Shown: positions 53,921 to 64,000 of the stretch, in pieces
Layout of the letters: each line of letters starts with the position of its first letter
Position numbering within the stretch: the stretch's first letter is position 1
Made by a program: the position numbers and the translations under genes
Notes under the pieces: model-generated
Told to the model about the DNA's origin: nothing
Seen by the model: the letters and a program-made list of their open reading frames with translations, nothing else
Databases searched by the model: none
Assembly (NCBI RefSeq): GCF_900636385.1
Contig: NZ_LR134269.1
Location: 62,001 to 126,000, forward strand
DNA from: Staphylococcus warneri
GTDB taxonomy: Bacteria; Bacillota; Bacilli; Staphylococcales; Staphylococcaceae
Direction: 5' to 3'
Length of the DNA stretch: 64,000 bases

Positions 53921-54862
53921 TTAATGCTCAATTTGTGTGCCAACATGTCCTTTGAATGCTTCATATGCATTATCTAAATTAGTGATAATCGCGCGTCGGC
54001 CTTCACCACTTTCAACAAAATCAATGGCAGCTTCGATTTTAGGAAGCATAGAACCCTCGGCAAATTTACCATCTTTGGCATATTGTTTTAACGTTGCAAC
54101 GTCAACGTTTGTTAATGCCTCTTGATTAGGCTCGTTATAGTTGATATATACATGCTCTACGTTCGTTAATATCATTAAAGTATTAGCGTCGATGAGTTGT
54201 GCTAAGCGTTCACTGGCAAAGTCTTTATCTATTACAGCTTCGACACCTTCATATGTGTCGTTGCGCTTAATAACTGGTATGCCGCCGCCACCACATGCAA
54301 TGATGATATTTTGATTCTCTACTAATGTACTAATGAGTTGATGCTCTAAAATAGACACTGGCAAAGGTGAAGGTACCACTTTACGGTAACCACGTCCAGC
54401 ATCTTCCTTATAAGTTGATTCTGGATTGGCTTGCTGTAATTGCTCAGCTTCTTCTTTAGTGTAAAATGGTCCAATAGGTTTAGTTGGGTTAGACATACGG
54501 GGGTCATGTTCGTCGACCTCAACACGAGTAATTACTGTACCTGCACGTCTTGGACTCTTAATTTCAGCAAGTACTCTGTTGACTTCCGTCTCTATCCAGA
54601 ATCCTATCATACCTTGGGTCATGGAACCACAAACATCAAGCGGCATGGCAGGGGTTTGTGGACTATCTGCTTTAGCTTGTTGGATTAACATCGTACCAAT
54701 TTGTGGACCGTTACCATGAGAGATAACAATGTCTGCATCAGTATCAAATAAAGGTTTGAGTGCTTGCATTGTCGAACGTATTGCTTTTCTTTGTGCGTCA
54801 GCTGAGCCATCATCAGTTTGTAGAGCATTACCGCCTAACGCGATGACGATTTTGTTATCCAT
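53921..54862 (-). CDS. arcC: ArcC, carbamate kinase
   Basis: A 313-residue kinase that makes ATP from carbamoyl phosphate, releasing ammonia and CO2. The N-terminus [15 protein letters not shown] and [11 protein letters not shown] are the amino-acid-kinase motifs; [11 protein letters not shown] and [12 protein letters not shown] follow. The ATG at 54862 has AAGGAG eight bases upstream; a GTG at 54871 is within that spacing. Fourth gene of arcABDC-R, 16 bases after arcD. Confidence 0.93.
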   Translation of the reverse strand: MDNKIVIALGGNALQTDDGSADAQRKAIRSTMQALKPLFDTDADIVISHGNGPQIGTMLIQQAKADSPQTPAMPLDVCGSMTQGMIGFWIETEVNRVLAEIKSPRRAGTVITRVEVDEHDPRMSNPTKPIGPFYTKEEAEQLQQANPESTYKEDAGRGYRKVVPSPLPVSILEHQLISTLVENQNIIIACGGGGIPVIKRNDTYEGVEAVIDKDFASERLAQLIDANTLMILTNVEHVYINYNEPNQEALTNVDVATLKQYAKDGKFAEGSMLPKIEAAIDFVESGEGRRAIITNLDNAYEAFKGHVGTQIEH

Positions 54863-54878
54863 ATCGTTCACTCCTTAA

Positions 54879-56309
54879 TTAGAATACATTTACGGCACCA
54901 GTGATTAATCTAAAAATGCCGATGATTGCTAGAATTGTGATTAATACAAAGAAGATATAGTCAACCTTGCTTAAAGGTTTCCGGTTATTTTTTTGGACGG
55001 TTTGGTAAACGAATAAGCCTGGGATATAGAGCAACATGGTTAATAGTAAGTAATCTATACCCGCTGCATAAACGAGCCAAATCGCGTAAACAGAAGAGAT
55101 AATACCAATAACCCATTGTTTCGTTGTAGCACGTTCCTTCGTTAAGTAAGTGTATTTAACTTGATAGAAAGCACTGAACATATATGGGATAAGGATCGCA
55201 CTGGATGCGAGTGAAAAGGCGAATTGATAAGCACTCTCTGTGAATAACATGCTGATTAAAAAGATTTGTACTAATATATTCGTAATTAATAATGAATTGA
55301 CAGGTGCTTTATTTTTATTTTCTTTTGCAAACCATTTAGGGAATAGGCCATCTTTCGCAACGACGAATGGTAATTCACCTGCGAGTAGTGTCCATCCTAA
55401 CCAAGCACCTAATACTGAAATGATTAAACCAATGTTGACTAGTACTGAACCCCAATGTCCTACAATATGTTCTAAGACTGCAGCCATAGATGGGTTAGAT
55501 AGTTCTGAAATATGATTCTGTTGAATGACACCTTGTGCGAGAACAGTCATTAAGAAATAGATGACTAATACAGAGATAAGACCGATCACAGTTGCAGTAC
55601 CTACGTCTTTTTTACTTTTAGCACGGCTTGAAAAGACAACTGCACCTTCAATACCTGTAAATACCCAGACCGTTACAAGCATTGTACTTTTCACTTGGCC
55701 TAATGTGTCACCCCAACTGAATATGCCAGTATCGCCACTTGTCATGCCGTATAAACCAGCTTTAAAGGTCTCAAAGTTAAACGCACCAATCATACATACG
55801 ATGACAAGTAAGATAGGGATGAGTTTGGCAACAGTAACGATACTATTAATAAACGCAGCTGTTTCTACACCTTTTAAGATGAGGTAATGCACGCCCCATA
55901 AAAGGATAGAAGCAACGATAATACTTGGTAAGGTATTTCCACCTTTGAAGATCGGGAAGAAGTTACCGACCGCTGACATTAATAATGTGGCATAGGCCAC
56001 ATTGCCTAGAAAGGCTGCAAACCAATAACCCCAAGCACTTGAAAATCCAATAAAATCACCGAACCCGGCTTGTTCATAACTATAGATACCACCGTCTAAG
56101 TCTTGTCTTTCATTCGTTAAGTTCTGAAAGACAAAGGCTAGGGAAATCATACCAATTGCTGTGATAATCCAACCAATAATGATGGCTAAACCACCAGCTT
56201 GATTACCCATATCTGAAATAATGTTAAATGCACCGCCACCAATCATTGAACCAATGACGAGACCAATCAAGGAGGTTTTACTTAATTTATTTCCATCTGA
56301 TTCACTCAT
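54879..56309 (-). CDS. arcD: ArcD, arginine/ornithine antiporter
   Basis: A 476-residue APC-superfamily exchanger with about 12-13 helices. It imports arginine for ornithine, so no energy is spent. The N-terminal LSKTSLIGLVIGSMIGGGAF and GGIYSYEQAGFGDFIGFSSAWGYW motifs are typical. An AAAGGAGA site precedes the ATG. It lies between arcB and arcC, in one transcript. Confidence 0.93.
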   Translation of the reverse strand: MSESDGNKLSKTSLIGLVIGSMIGGGAFNIISDMGNQAGGLAIIIGWIITAIGMISLAFVFQNLTNERQDLDGGIYSYEQAGFGDFIGFSSAWGYWFAAFLGNVAYATLLMSAVGNFFPIFKGGNTLPSIIVASILLWGVHYLILKGVETAAFINSIVTVAKLIPILLVIVCMIGAFNFETFKAGLYGMTSGDTGIFSWGDTLGQVKSTMLVTVWVFTGIEGAVVFSSRAKSKKDVGTATVIGLISVLVIYFLMTVLAQGVIQQNHISELSNPSMAAVLEHIVGHWGSVLVNIGLIISVLGAWLGWTLLAGELPFVVAKDGLFPKWFAKENKNKAPVNSLLITNILVQIFLISMLFTESAYQFAFSLASSAILIPYMFSAFYQVKYTYLTKERATTKQWVIGIISSVYAIWLVYAAGIDYLLLTMLLYIPGLFVYQTVQKNNRKPLSKVDYIFFVLITILAIIGIFRLITGAVNVF

Positions 56310-56419
56310 ATGTCATGTCTCCTTTGAATAAATAAGCAGGTTCAGTTGTGATTCATATATAGGAGTTCAGTGATATGAGGGTATCGTAACCAAACCTGCG
56401 TCTTCTTTTTAATTGCAAA

Positions 56420-57427
56420 CTATCCTAGCGTAGCCGCCATCACAGCTTTAATCGTATGCATACGGTTTTCTGCTTGATCGAATACTTTAGAATGTTTGCT
56501 TCTAAATATCTCGTCAGTGACTTCCATTTCAGATAAACCATAGTCATCTTTGATTTGTTGACCGTATGTGGTATTTGTATCATGGAAGGCTGGTAAACAA
56601 TGTAAGAAAATCGTGCTATCTTTACCAGTTTTATCGAACATAGCTCTATTAACTTGATAGTCTTTTAATAATTTAATACGTGATTCAAACTCACTTTCTT
56701 CACCCATAGATACCCACACGTCAGTGTAGATAACATCGGCATCTTTAACACCTTCGTCAATATTATCTGTAATTGTGATTGAACCACCGTCTTGTTTGGC
56801 ACGTCTTTCTGCAATATCAATATAGTCTTGAGATGGGAAGAGTGCTTTAGGAGAACAAATTGTTACGTCTACACCAAGCATTGGTCCAGCCACAAGTAGT
56901 GAGTTAGCCACATTGTTACGTCCGTCACCCACATAAGTAAGTTTGATGCCATCTAAATGACCAAAGTTTTCTTTAACTGTCATGTAGTCAGCTAACATTT
57001 GTGTTGGATGCCATGCGTCCGTTAAACCATTCCACACAGGTACACCTGAATATTTAGCTAAGTCTTCAACCATCTCTTGTGAGAAACCGCGGAATTCGAT
57101 ACCATCAAACATTCTTCCTAGTACTTTAGCTGTGTCTTCAACAGATTCTTTTTTACCTAATTGGATATCATTTTTTCCTAAGAATTCAGGATGTGCACCT
57201 AAATCGATAGAGGCTACAGTAAAGGCTGCACGTGTACGTGTAGAATTCTTTTCAAATAATAGGGCGATATTTTTATGATCTAAATAACGATGTGGGATCC
57301 CTTTTTGTTTATAATCTTTTAAAGTAATAGCGAAATCGATTAAATCGCTAAATTCTTTTTTCGTAAAGTCATCTTCTTTTAATAAATGTCTCCCTTTTAA
57401 GTTAAGTGGTTGTTGAATTTCTGACAT
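56420..57427 (-). CDS. arcB: ArcB, ornithine carbamoyltransferase (catabolic)
   Basis: A 335-residue enzyme converting citrulline and phosphate to ornithine and carbamoyl phosphate. The carbamoyl-phosphate site STRTR is at residues 62-66; [11 protein letters not shown] and [10 protein letters not shown] are the other active-site motifs. The start follows a weak GAGGAA site. It lies 55 bases after arcA and is transcribed with it. Confidence 0.93.
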   Translation of the reverse strand: MSEIQQPLNLKGRHLLKEDDFTKKEFSDLIDFAITLKDYKQKGIPHRYLDHKNIALLFEKNSTRTRAAFTVASIDLGAHPEFLGKNDIQLGKKESVEDTAKVLGRMFDGIEFRGFSQEMVEDLAKYSGVPVWNGLTDAWHPTQMLADYMTVKENFGHLDGIKLTYVGDGRNNVANSLLVAGPMLGVDVTICSPKALFPSQDYIDIAERRAKQDGGSITITDNIDEGVKDADVIYTDVWVSMGEESEFESRIKLLKDYQVNRAMFDKTGKDSTIFLHCLPAFHDTNTTYGQQIKDDYGLSEMEVTDEIFRSKHSKVFDQAENRMHTIKAVMAATLG

Positions 57428-57481
57428 GATTCATTCCTCATTTCTTTAAAATGTATTATTAAAGTGCATGTGTATACTGAA

Positions 57482-58717
57482 TTAAATATCTTCTCTATAT
57501 AATGGTTGGCTCATACATCTTGGGCCCCCACGACCACGTACTAATTCACTACCTGTAATTTCAATAACTTTAATGCCTTTATCACGTAATAATTGGTTAG
57601 ATACATAGTTTCGGTCGTAAGTTACGACAACCCCTGGACGGATAGTCAATGTGTTAGAACCGTCATTCCATTGTTCACGGGCACCATCGATAACGTCACC
57701 ATTACCTGTTGGGATAAATTCAATATTGTCGATGTTAAGCGCATCTTCTAATGTTTCTTTTAATTTGTTTGAGTGCGTAATTTTAATGTCTTGACCTTGT
57801 TCATCTTTTTCAATGGTGAAGATGTTCATGTTATCTTCTTCTTTGAAAATCGCAGCATGCATTGTAAATTTGTCGTAGTCAATCATGGTAAATACTGTAT
57901 CTAAATGCATAAATGTACGGCTGTTTGGAATTTCGATGGCAAGTACTTTAGTAAATGTAGATTGATCATCGAATAAAATTTGTCTTGCTAAGCGTTCGAT
58001 AGCTTGTGCAGAGGTACGTTCAGAAATACCAACTGCAAGTACATCTTTAGATAGAATTAATTCATCGCCACCCTCAATATTGAATGGTGAATTTCTATCT
58101 AACCAAACTGGGACATCGTCGTTTTTGAATCTTGGGTGATATTTCAAAATATATGTCATGAAGATAGATTCACGACGACGGGCACGCCAATACATACGGT
58201 TGATAGTCATTCCTCTACCTACAGATGCTTGAGGATCTCTAGTGAAGTAAAGGTTTGGCATTGGATCGAGATAGAATGGATAGCGGTCATCCATATATTC
58301 TACGAGGTGATTCGTTTCTAATTGAATTTCTTCTTTACGTACACCAGCCATAATTTTTTCTACCAGTTCTTGGTCATTTAATGTTGCGAATAGTTCTTTA
58401 ATTTCTTTTTCATGACCGAGGACAGTCTTTTGTGATTCTTTTAAAATATCGTCGATAAATTGTTCGCGAACTGAGGCATCTGCAATGGCTTCTGCAGCTA
58501 GGTGTTCTAAATAGACAACCTCGACACCTTCATCTCTAAGTACTTGCGCGAAATGGTCATGCTCTTCTTGAGCAACTTTCAAATAAGGAATATCGTCAAA
58601 TAGCAATCCACTTAGATGATCAGGAACTAAATTTTCTAATTCTTTACCTGGTCGTTTAAGTAATACCGTTTTTAATTTGCCGATTTCACTGTTTACGTGG
58701 ATAGGTCCTTTTTCCAT
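57482..58717 (-). CDS. arcA: ArcA, arginine deiminase
   Basis: A 411-residue enzyme hydrolysing arginine to citrulline and ammonia. The catalytic Cys401 is in [34 protein letters not shown] and HLDTVFT carry the other active-site Asp, Glu and His residues. A strong AAAGGAGGA site precedes the start. It is the first gene of the operon. A cre box and an ArcR-type box lie 36-75 bases upstream. Confidence 0.95.
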   Translation of the reverse strand: MEKGPIHVNSEIGKLKTVLLKRPGKELENLVPDHLSGLLFDDIPYLKVAQEEHDHFAQVLRDEGVEVVYLEHLAAEAIADASVREQFIDDILKESQKTVLGHEKEIKELFATLNDQELVEKIMAGVRKEEIQLETNHLVEYMDDRYPFYLDPMPNLYFTRDPQASVGRGMTINRMYWRARRRESIFMTYILKYHPRFKNDDVPVWLDRNSPFNIEGGDELILSKDVLAVGISERTSAQAIERLARQILFDDQSTFTKVLAIEIPNSRTFMHLDTVFTMIDYDKFTMHAAIFKEEDNMNIFTIEKDEQGQDIKITHSNKLKETLEDALNIDNIEFIPTGNGDVIDGAREQWNDGSNTLTIRPGVVVTYDRNYVSNQLLRDKGIKVIEITGSELVRGRGGPRCMSQPLYREDI

Positions 58718-58752
58718 TGTTATTTCCTCCTTTGATTTAATACATCTAGAGT

Positions 58753-58766
58753 ATAAAGCGCTTTCA
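58753..58766 (-). promoter_or_regulatory. CcpA cre site upstream of arcA
   Basis: On the minus strand TGAAAGCGCTTTAT, a near-consensus cre, 36 bases before the arcA start. It predicts glucose repression of the arc operon by CcpA, which is known for staphylococcal arc genes. Confidence 0.75.
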
Positions 58767-58776
58767 ACATAGAGAT

Positions 58777-58792
58777 TGAGAATCTTTTCACA
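58777..58792 (-). promoter_or_regulatory. Crp/Fnr-type (ArcR) box upstream of arcA
   Basis: On the minus strand TGTGA-AAAGAT-TCTCA, one mismatch from the TGTGA-N6-TCACA consensus used by ArcR. It lies 60 bases before the arcA start codon, a suitable place for an activator. The arcR gene at the operon end would then be autoregulated. Confidence 0.65.
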
Positions 58793-59153
58793 ATGATAAT
58801 GTCGAATATCTCATATAAAATATTTATTCAATGCAATTTGATGATAGATTATGCAATATAAACGCATAAAACCTATAACTACATGTATATTAAGTTAATA
58901 CGATAATAAATAATTAATATAATATGATTTTTTATTCGATTGAATGTATGGATAGTCATGCATGATTAATTAACTATAAATGTTAAATCTATCTATATTT
59001 TAAGAAGATTTTTATACATCAATATAAAACTTTTTATAAAAATTGTTATAAATGAGAAATACTTCACATATTGTATGAAAGAAATTTGATATGGTATTTG
59101 TGATGAAGTTTGTCTGTATTTTGTGAAATATGCAGATAAAGGAGTAAATAAAT

Positions 59154-59630
59154 ATGAGAAAAAGTAAACGATTGGATTTAATATCGACAATTGTGAAAGA
59201 TAATGACATACGTTCAAAAGCCGAAATTGTTGACTATCTTGATAAACATTTTGGTATCAAATATAGTGTGGCAACGATTAGTAGAGATTTAAATGAACTT
59301 AAAATATATAAAATGCCTACCGCCAATAATGATCGATGTTACCGAAAGTTTAATGATAATGCTCAAAACGAAGCGAAAACGAAACTTATAGCCTTTTACA
59401 ATGATGAGATTGAAAAGGTCACAATTAAAGATCAATACCTTATTGTCAAAACATCGCCAGGATTTGCGCAAAGTGTGAACTTTTATATCGATCAACTCAA
59501 TTTAAATGAGGTATTAGGAACAGTTGGCGGTAATGATACGATATTGATATTAGTTAGTTCAGCCGATGTTACTGAATTTGTACATTATCAATTATTTGGA
59601 CAGACGTATCAAGAAGAACTAAAGTCATGA
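59154..59630 (+). CDS. argR: ArgR-family arginine repressor/activator
   Basis: A 158-residue regulator. The winged HTH spans residues 1-65 (SKAEIVDYLDKHFGIKYSVA, then TISRDLNELKIYKMP). The C-terminal hexamerisation and arginine-binding domain ends with VLGTVGGNDTILILV, where the usual GDDT is GGNDT; this may alter arginine binding. It is divergent from arcA, as in S. aureus. A AAAGGAG site precedes the start. Confidence 0.88.
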   Translation: MRKSKRLDLISTIVKDNDIRSKAEIVDYLDKHFGIKYSVATISRDLNELKIYKMPTANNDRCYRKFNDNAQNEAKTKLIAFYNDEIEKVTIKDQYLIVKTSPGFAQSVNFYIDQLNLNEVLGTVGGNDTILILVSSADVTEFVHYQLFGQTYQEELKS

Positions 59631-59682
59631 TTCATGTGGCGTGATGTATATTAAAAGTCGATGGCAAGTATCAAAATGAATT

Positions 59683-59885
59683 TTGCCATTGAAGCGTGCT
59701 TGATGTTATAATGCGTAAGGTTTCAATTCGACAAATAAAACGCGATTCAATTGATATATGTCATATAGTGAGTGGCACGTAGGATAGTCAATAAACAACA
59801 ATACTAATGAGATGATAAGATAGCCACCTTCATGGGCGAGTGATGAAACCAAGTTGAATGACACAATGGTTTCTTACTCGCTCTA
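59683..59885 (+). ncRNA. Candidate leader or small RNA upstream of the SulP gene
   Basis: TTGCCA (59683-59688) and TATAAT (59707-59712), spacer 18, form a good promoter. About 120 bases later GCGAGTGATGAAACCA folds on TGGTTTCTTACTCGC (59836-59881 in all) with one bulge, followed by TCTATTTTATT. The RNA could end there (about 165 bases) or continue into the SulP gene at 60017 as a long leader. No known RNA family is recognised. Confidence 0.4.
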
Positions 59886-60016
59886 TTTTATTGCGGAAAA
59901 AGTGGTGATGGCATATGTATGCAAAGTGCAAGTATATGCATATTTTAAATACGATAGGGACGTAATGAGCGCTTTATCAATATTGAATTTAAATAGTATG
60001 AAAAGGAGTGGATGTT

Positions 60017-61468
60017 ATGGTAGATAGTTGGAAAGTACAGTGGTTTAATCAACCGATGAAAAATATACTAGCAGGTATTGTAGTGGCACTTGCTTTAATT
60101 CCAGAAGCGATTGCCTTTTCAATCATAGCGGGGGTAGACCCGATGATTGGTTTATATGCGGCGTTTATCATAGCGACAGTGACAGCGATTGTTGGTGGAC
60201 GACCGGCAATGATTTCAGGTGCTACAGGTGCTGTTGCACTTGTTGTGACACCACTCGTGAAAGAACATGGCGTGGAATATTTATTTGCAGCAACGATTTT
60301 AATGGGTTTGATTCAACTTGTCTTAGGTATTTTAAAAGTAGGAAGACTGATGAAATTCATTCCACAATCCGTAATGATTGGCTTTGTTAATGCATTAGGT
60401 ATTATGATCTTTCTATCTCAAATTGAGCATATTTTTAATATATCCATTGCGACTTACATTTATGTCATTATTACTTTGTTAATCGTATATATTGTACCTA
60501 GATTCTTTAAAGCAATTCCTGCACCATTAATTGCGATCATTTTATTAACAGCATTATATATGTTTACAGGTGCCAATGTGCATACTGTTGATGATTTAGG
60601 TACGATTAAGCAAGCATTGCCTCATTTCATTATTCCACAAGTACCGTACACACTGGAAACGTTACAAGTCATCTTACCATTTTCTGTTTCAATGGCGATT
60701 GTAGGGTTAGTAGAAAGTTTACTCACAGCTAAAATTGTTGATGAATTTACAAATACTTATAGTAGTAAAAATAAGGAATCTCGTGGACAAGGTATCGCAA
60801 ATATCATTACAGGATTCTTCGGTGGTATGGGTGGTTGTGCGATGATCGGACAATCTGTCATTAATGTGAAATCCGGTGCGACAAGTCGATTATCGACATT
60901 AACTGCAGGTGTAGTACTCATATTTATGATTATTGTATTAGGGGATTTAGTAGTGCAAATTCCAATGCCTATTTTAGCGGGAATTATGGTCATGGTATCT
61001 ATTGGAACAGTAGACTGGCATTCCTTTAAATATATTAAAAATGCTCCAAAAACTGATGCCTTTGTGATGATTCTAACAGTTATTATTGTATTGATGACAC
61101 ATAATCTAGCCATTGGTGTTATCGTAGGTGTAGTATTTAGTGCACTCTTCTTCGCGACTAAGATTTCTAACGTGAATGTGACATCAGAGATGTTTGATGA
61201 GACGTTACATGTATACTTTGAAGGCCAAATTTTCTTTGTATCTATTGATTCCATGATGAACCAAATTGACTTTAATGTGGACCATTCAGTCATTGAATTA
61301 GACTTCAACCATGCACATTTATGGGATGATTCAGCAGTGAATGCGATTGATACTATCGTACAGAAATTCGAAGCCAAACATAATACCGTCTATGTGAAAA
61401 AGTTAAATTCAGATAGTAGAAAAATTATTTCCGAGCTAAGTCAGATTAACCATAACCAGTTGATTTAA
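60017..61468 (+). CDS. SulP-family anion transporter
   Basis: A 483-residue membrane protein. Residues 1-380 hold about 12-14 helices with the family blocks [45 protein letters not shown] and [22 protein letters not shown]. Residues about 390-483 are a STAS domain ([20 protein letters not shown]). SulP proteins carry sulfate, bicarbonate or other anions; the substrate is unknown. The ATG at 60017 has AAAAGGAG eight bases before it; a GTG at 60008 overlaps that site. A terminator follows. Confidence 0.88.
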   Translation: MVDSWKVQWFNQPMKNILAGIVVALALIPEAIAFSIIAGVDPMIGLYAAFIIATVTAIVGGRPAMISGATGAVALVVTPLVKEHGVEYLFAATILMGLIQLVLGILKVGRLMKFIPQSVMIGFVNALGIMIFLSQIEHIFNISIATYIYVIITLLIVYIVPRFFKAIPAPLIAIILLTALYMFTGANVHTVDDLGTIKQALPHFIIPQVPYTLETLQVILPFSVSMAIVGLVESLLTAKIVDEFTNTYSSKNKESRGQGIANIITGFFGGMGGCAMIGQSVINVKSGATSRLSTLTAGVVLIFMIIVLGDLVVQIPMPILAGIMVMVSIGTVDWHSFKYIKNAPKTDAFVMILTVIIVLMTHNLAIGVIVGVVFSALFFATKISNVNVTSEMFDETLHVYFEGQIFFVSIDSMMNQIDFNVDHSVIELDFNHAHLWDDSAVNAIDTIVQKFEAKHNTVYVKKLNSDSRKIISELSQINHNQLI

Positions 61469-61553
61469 AAGGGAATATTTAGATAATTGATGATGTGAAA
61501 TATATTAATTAATTCGATAGCTATTAATTTTTACATTTCATCATAAACATGAG

Positions 61554-61596
61554 AAAAAGCAATTTCTATTCGAAAGGGATAGAAATTGCTTTTTTT
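61554..61596. terminator. Bidirectional terminator
   Basis: AAAAAGCAATTTCTAT (61554-61569) pairs with ATAGAAATTGCTTTTT (61579-61594), between convergent SulP and gtfB genes. Confidence 0.9.
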
Positions 61597-61607
61597 TATT
61601 TATATAC

Positions 61608-62948
61608 TTATTCATACAGTGCTTGTTGCATTACACTCACGAATGTATCAGTTGTAAGTTGGTTAGCGTGTCTAGCTTGGTAAGTACGATGTAAGTCGAA
61701 CTGTTGATGGTTAGTAGTGATATCGTGTAACACTTGGTTAAACTGGTTCAACTGTTCTAATGTAAATGTGTTTTCTGGTGCAGTAAATGGACGCTGATGT
61801 GCAACCTCATCCCACGCTAAGATAACGTGTTGATGATGAAATGCACGTGCTACTGCATTTTCAATTTCGTTGCCTTGATTAATGTCGAGGTAAATATCAC
61901 AGCGTTGGTATAGTTCCGCAAATATATCTTTAGTTGCTGCTGGATATAAATGTACGTGTTGATGTTGATCGTTCGCCATGAGTTTGGACGACATTTCAGT
62001 TAATGCAGCGATATGGAATTGTATATTAGAGTGGGCCACTATAATATGTTCAAGCTGCGGTATTTCATCTGAGTTTGTCAGGATGAGTGCATGGTTTGAA
62101 TATTGATTTGATTTATCAAAGTCATACAGATAACCGGCTTGATAAACATGCGATGCTTGATCAGAATTAAGTTGTGCCATCACAGTATGATATTCTCTGT
62201 AATCAGGTATCATCACAGAGAATTGACGTTGTAATGTACCATCTAATATTGACAACATATTTCCTGGGACATGACCGTTGCTACTTTCCTGCCAGAATAA
62301 TAAGCCTTTACCTTCTGTATTCATATGATGTAAGACTAAGAACGGTGTTGATAAAGAATTAATAATGATCTCAGATAAATCCACTTGAATTTGTTGAAGA
62401 TAGAAGGTTATAAACACCACTTTAGAAGGGAAGAAATAGGATTGTCCTTGCCAGTCTAATACATAATCCCCTGTGACATAGTTTTCATATATCACTTCTT
62501 TACCTTCTCGGGTTACATATTTCTTTAATATAGCTTTTCCAGCTAAATCATAAATCGTTTCAGCAAATTTAAAGCCATGTTTTGAATAATGATCTTCAGA
62601 ACGTAAACGACCTTTATCGTCGAACCAACGCACATGACTAACTATGCGCGTTTTATAATGCGGGCGATAACGTATTTCGCCTTTAATATGTCCCATATCT
62701 TTAATTTGAGCTGATTGCCCATCGCCACTAATTTCCCAAAATGGTGGGACGTCAACAGCATTAAAGAATTTAGGTTGATCGTCATCATGTAATAGATTAG
62801 CCGCAAAGAATTGATAAGGGGACGTCACTTCATCTGGTAAGAAACCATCATCTTCAATACAAATGGTGAAGTTATGATAATCTGCTTGTTCAAGTGTTTG
62901 ATGTAATAACTGAGTCGGTTGATTATAATATTCAAATAAATTAATCAT
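61608..62948 (-). CDS. gtfB: GtfB, chaperone/co-glycosyltransferase of the accessory Sec locus
   Basis: A 446-residue protein that binds GtfA and helps to add GlcNAc to Ser residues of the serine-rich adhesin (SraP type) before export by SecA2/SecY2. It starts INLFEYYNQPTQLLHQTLEQ; the middle part has YDLAGKAILKKYVTREGKEV and the C-half a GT-B-like fold with YPAATKDIFAELYQRCDIYL. Its start overlaps the gtfA stop by eight bases, so translation is coupled. The rest of the locus should lie beyond the right edge. Confidence 0.88.
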   Translation of the reverse strand: MINLFEYYNQPTQLLHQTLEQADYHNFTICIEDDGFLPDEVTSPYQFFAANLLHDDDQPKFFNAVDVPPFWEISGDGQSAQIKDMGHIKGEIRYRPHYKTRIVSHVRWFDDKGRLRSEDHYSKHGFKFAETIYDLAGKAILKKYVTREGKEVIYENYVTGDYVLDWQGQSYFFPSKVVFITFYLQQIQVDLSEIIINSLSTPFLVLHHMNTEGKGLLFWQESSNGHVPGNMLSILDGTLQRQFSVMIPDYREYHTVMAQLNSDQASHVYQAGYLYDFDKSNQYSNHALILTNSDEIPQLEHIIVAHSNIQFHIAALTEMSSKLMANDQHQHVHLYPAATKDIFAELYQRCDIYLDINQGNEIENAVARAFHHQHVILAWDEVAHQRPFTAPENTFTLEQLNQFNQVLHDITTNHQQFDLHRTYQARHANQLTTDTFVSVMQQALYE

Positions 62949-64000
62949 AGAGCACCTCGTCGACTAAATTCTGCCATTTGTTAATCATTTCTGTTGTCTT
63001 AAATGGTGTAGCAATATCATATGAAACTTGCTGAGGAGATGTAGGGCCATTGTTAAAGTATTGAACTATTTTATCAGCCATGCGATCTGTAATCTCCTCG
63101 ATAGATTCTTCCTTAGTCGGTTTATCTAATAAGTAACCGTTTTGACCATCTGAGATGAAAGTGGGATTCCCATAGTTCACATTGAAACCAATCATACCTA
63201 AGCCAGAACCTACTGCTTCCATAAGTGTTAAGCCAAAGCCTTCACTTTGTGATGCTGATACAAATAATTCATATTGTGTGTAAATTTCATCAAGATTGAC
63301 GTGACCTCGTAAGTGAATGTAGTCTTCGGTATGATGCTCACTGATGATTTGTTGAATTTTATCTTTTTCTGGGCCGTGTCCATAGATATCAAATGATAGC
63401 TGTGGTACGGCTTGTTTGGCTTTAATGACTGCTAGTGCGATCCAATCTACGTGTTTCTCAGACGCTAAACGTGAAGCGGTTAGGATAGAACATGGTTGTC
63501 TTTCTACACTTGGCATTGTTAATTGGTCGAGACTACCCACAGGTATTGTTCTAATACGTGGTTGAAATTTTGTATATTGCGCAAATTGTTGTGACAGAAT
63601 TTGATTTTGTAAATCGGTAGCCACAATATAGAAATCAATATATGGTGCATGATTAAACTGATATTCATAATAATTGTTCCATAAAATGTGCGTACCATCT
63701 GTGATATTGTCACTATAATGTTCTGCATGTACCACAACACCGACATGACTTTGGCCTTTATTTTGCAGAACTGCTTGGCCGATATCAGTGGCACGATCTA
63801 ATATGACAATGTCGTTATGCGTTAAATGTAATTGTTGAATAAAGTAAGCAACAAAGGCTTCTTTACTATCCAAACGTGCATCGTTAAATACATAGGAATG
63901 CGCATCACCATCTATGATTTCTTGATAGGCGATAGAGCCATTTTCATTGTAGAACTGACGCATATACAATTTGGCATAGTTATCATAAGGTGCGTAATAT
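62941..64000 (-). CDS. gtfA: GtfA, accessory Sec O-glycosyltransferase (5' end outside window)
   Basis: 352 C-terminal residues are visible of a family of about 500; the frame is open to the window edge. It is a GT4-type retaining glycosyltransferase transferring GlcNAc to the serine-rich adhesin. Seen are MRQFYNENGSIAYQE, ILTASRLASEKHVDWIALA, FDIYGHGPEKDKIQQI and the EX7E motif in SQSEGFGLTLMEAVGSG. GtfB overlaps its 3' end. Confidence 0.9.
   Translation of the reverse strand, partial: YYAPYDNYAKLYMRQFYNENGSIAYQEIIDGDAHSYVFNDARLDSKEAFVAYFIQQLHLTHNDIVILDRATDIGQAVLQNKGQSHVGVVVHAEHYSDNITDGTHILWNNYYEYQFNHAPYIDFYIVATDLQNQILSQQFAQYTKFQPRIRTIPVGSLDQLTMPSVERQPCSILTASRLASEKHVDWIALAVIKAKQAVPQLSFDIYGHGPEKDKIQQIISEHHTEDYIHLRGHVNLDEIYTQYELFVSASQSEGFGLTLMEAVGSGLGMIGFNVNYGNPTFISDGQNGYLLDKPTKEESIEEITDRMADKIVQYFNNGPTSPQQVSYDIATPFKTTEMINKWQNLVDEVLYD

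Larger units (their letters stand above)
58718..59153. other. Divergent arcA-argR regulatory region
   Basis: About 435 AT-rich bases between arcA and argR. Besides the two boxes listed separately it holds ARG-box-like AT sequences (for example near 58828 and 58959), but none is a clean palindrome. No gene is seen; short open frames here are shadows. Confidence 0.5.

Noticed and set aside
59289..59495. Minus-strand frames within and before argR
   Set aside because: They are shadows of argR or of the AT-rich divergent region, with no ribosome sites.
1..64000. CRISPR array, tRNA or rRNA genes, prophage or SCC cassette
   Set aside because: I saw no regularly spaced direct repeats, no cloverleaf or rRNA signatures, no phage structural or ccr recombinase genes.

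Overview
The window is a low-GC Firmicute chromosome segment that reads as Staphylococcus. It carries the staphylopine (cnt) operon with Fur- and Zur-type boxes, a native arc (arginine deiminase) cluster, rbsRUDK, a mannose-type PTS with manA, the gtfA/gtfB end of an accessory Sec locus, and Fst/SprA1-type toxin peptides. The local order mannose PTS/manA, arc genes, accessory-Sec glycosyltransferases resembles what I recall from S. aureus. Several divergent genes and the amount of decay suggest a coagulase-negative species, but I cannot name it from sequence alone.

Layout. 1-5.2 kb: end of an acidic secreted-type protein, a PfoR-like EIIC membrane protein, small conserved genes, a PaiB-like protein, a hexapeptide acetyltransferase and brnQ. 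5.3-14.6 kb: transport and catabolism genes with heavy decay (frameshifted MFS gene, fmdA-fmdB pair, SDR remnant, intact MFS gene, dispersed staphylococcal repeat, Lrp/AsnC remnant, TMEM175-family gene with a stop, SnoaL-amidohydrolase pair, frameshifted FAD monooxygenase). 14.9-18.3 kb: rbsR and rbsUDK with a perfect operator palindrome. 18.5-25.5 kb: amidohydrolase-DoxX, a drug-type MFS pump divergent from an N-acetyltransferase/TetR pair (operator inside the pump promoter), and an ABC-2 exporter divergent from a second TetR gene. 25.6-35.0 kb: complete cntKLMABCD-F-E order, in which cntF carries two in-frame stops. 35.0-35.7 kb: one intact type I toxin-antitoxin module and two degenerate copies. 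36.0-39.2 kb: a ring-cleaving dioxygenase, then a two-gene unit encoding a GIY-YIG nuclease/DUF2075 helicase fusion and a MazG-like pyrophosphohydrolase. 39.3-45.3 kb: PRD regulator with an internal stop, EIIBCA permease, manA and a divergent YidC with an unusual leader. 45.3-50.7 kb: AT-rich accessory patch (IS3 remnant, SpoIIM and SdpI proteins, coiled-coil protein, LPXTG protein, remnants). 51.1-52.9 kb: a tandem-duplicated 3-hydroxyacyl-CoA dehydrogenase. 53.2-59.6 kb: arcR, arcC, arcD, arcB, arcA and divergent argR. 60.0-64.0 kb: SulP transporter, gtfB and partial gtfA.

Working together. CntK, CntL and CntM would make the metallophore staphylopine from L-His, SAM and pyruvate. CntE exports it and the CntABCD(F) ABC system would re-import the metal complex; the loss of cntF puts the import half in doubt. 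The arc genes convert arginine to ornithine, ammonia, CO2 and ATP, with ArcR-type and CcpA-type boxes in front of arcA. The most system-like unknown is the GIY-YIG/DUF2075 + MazG pair, which looks like a nucleic-acid/nucleotide-targeting conflict module. A second theme is decay: about ten inactivated genes or remnants in 64 kb.
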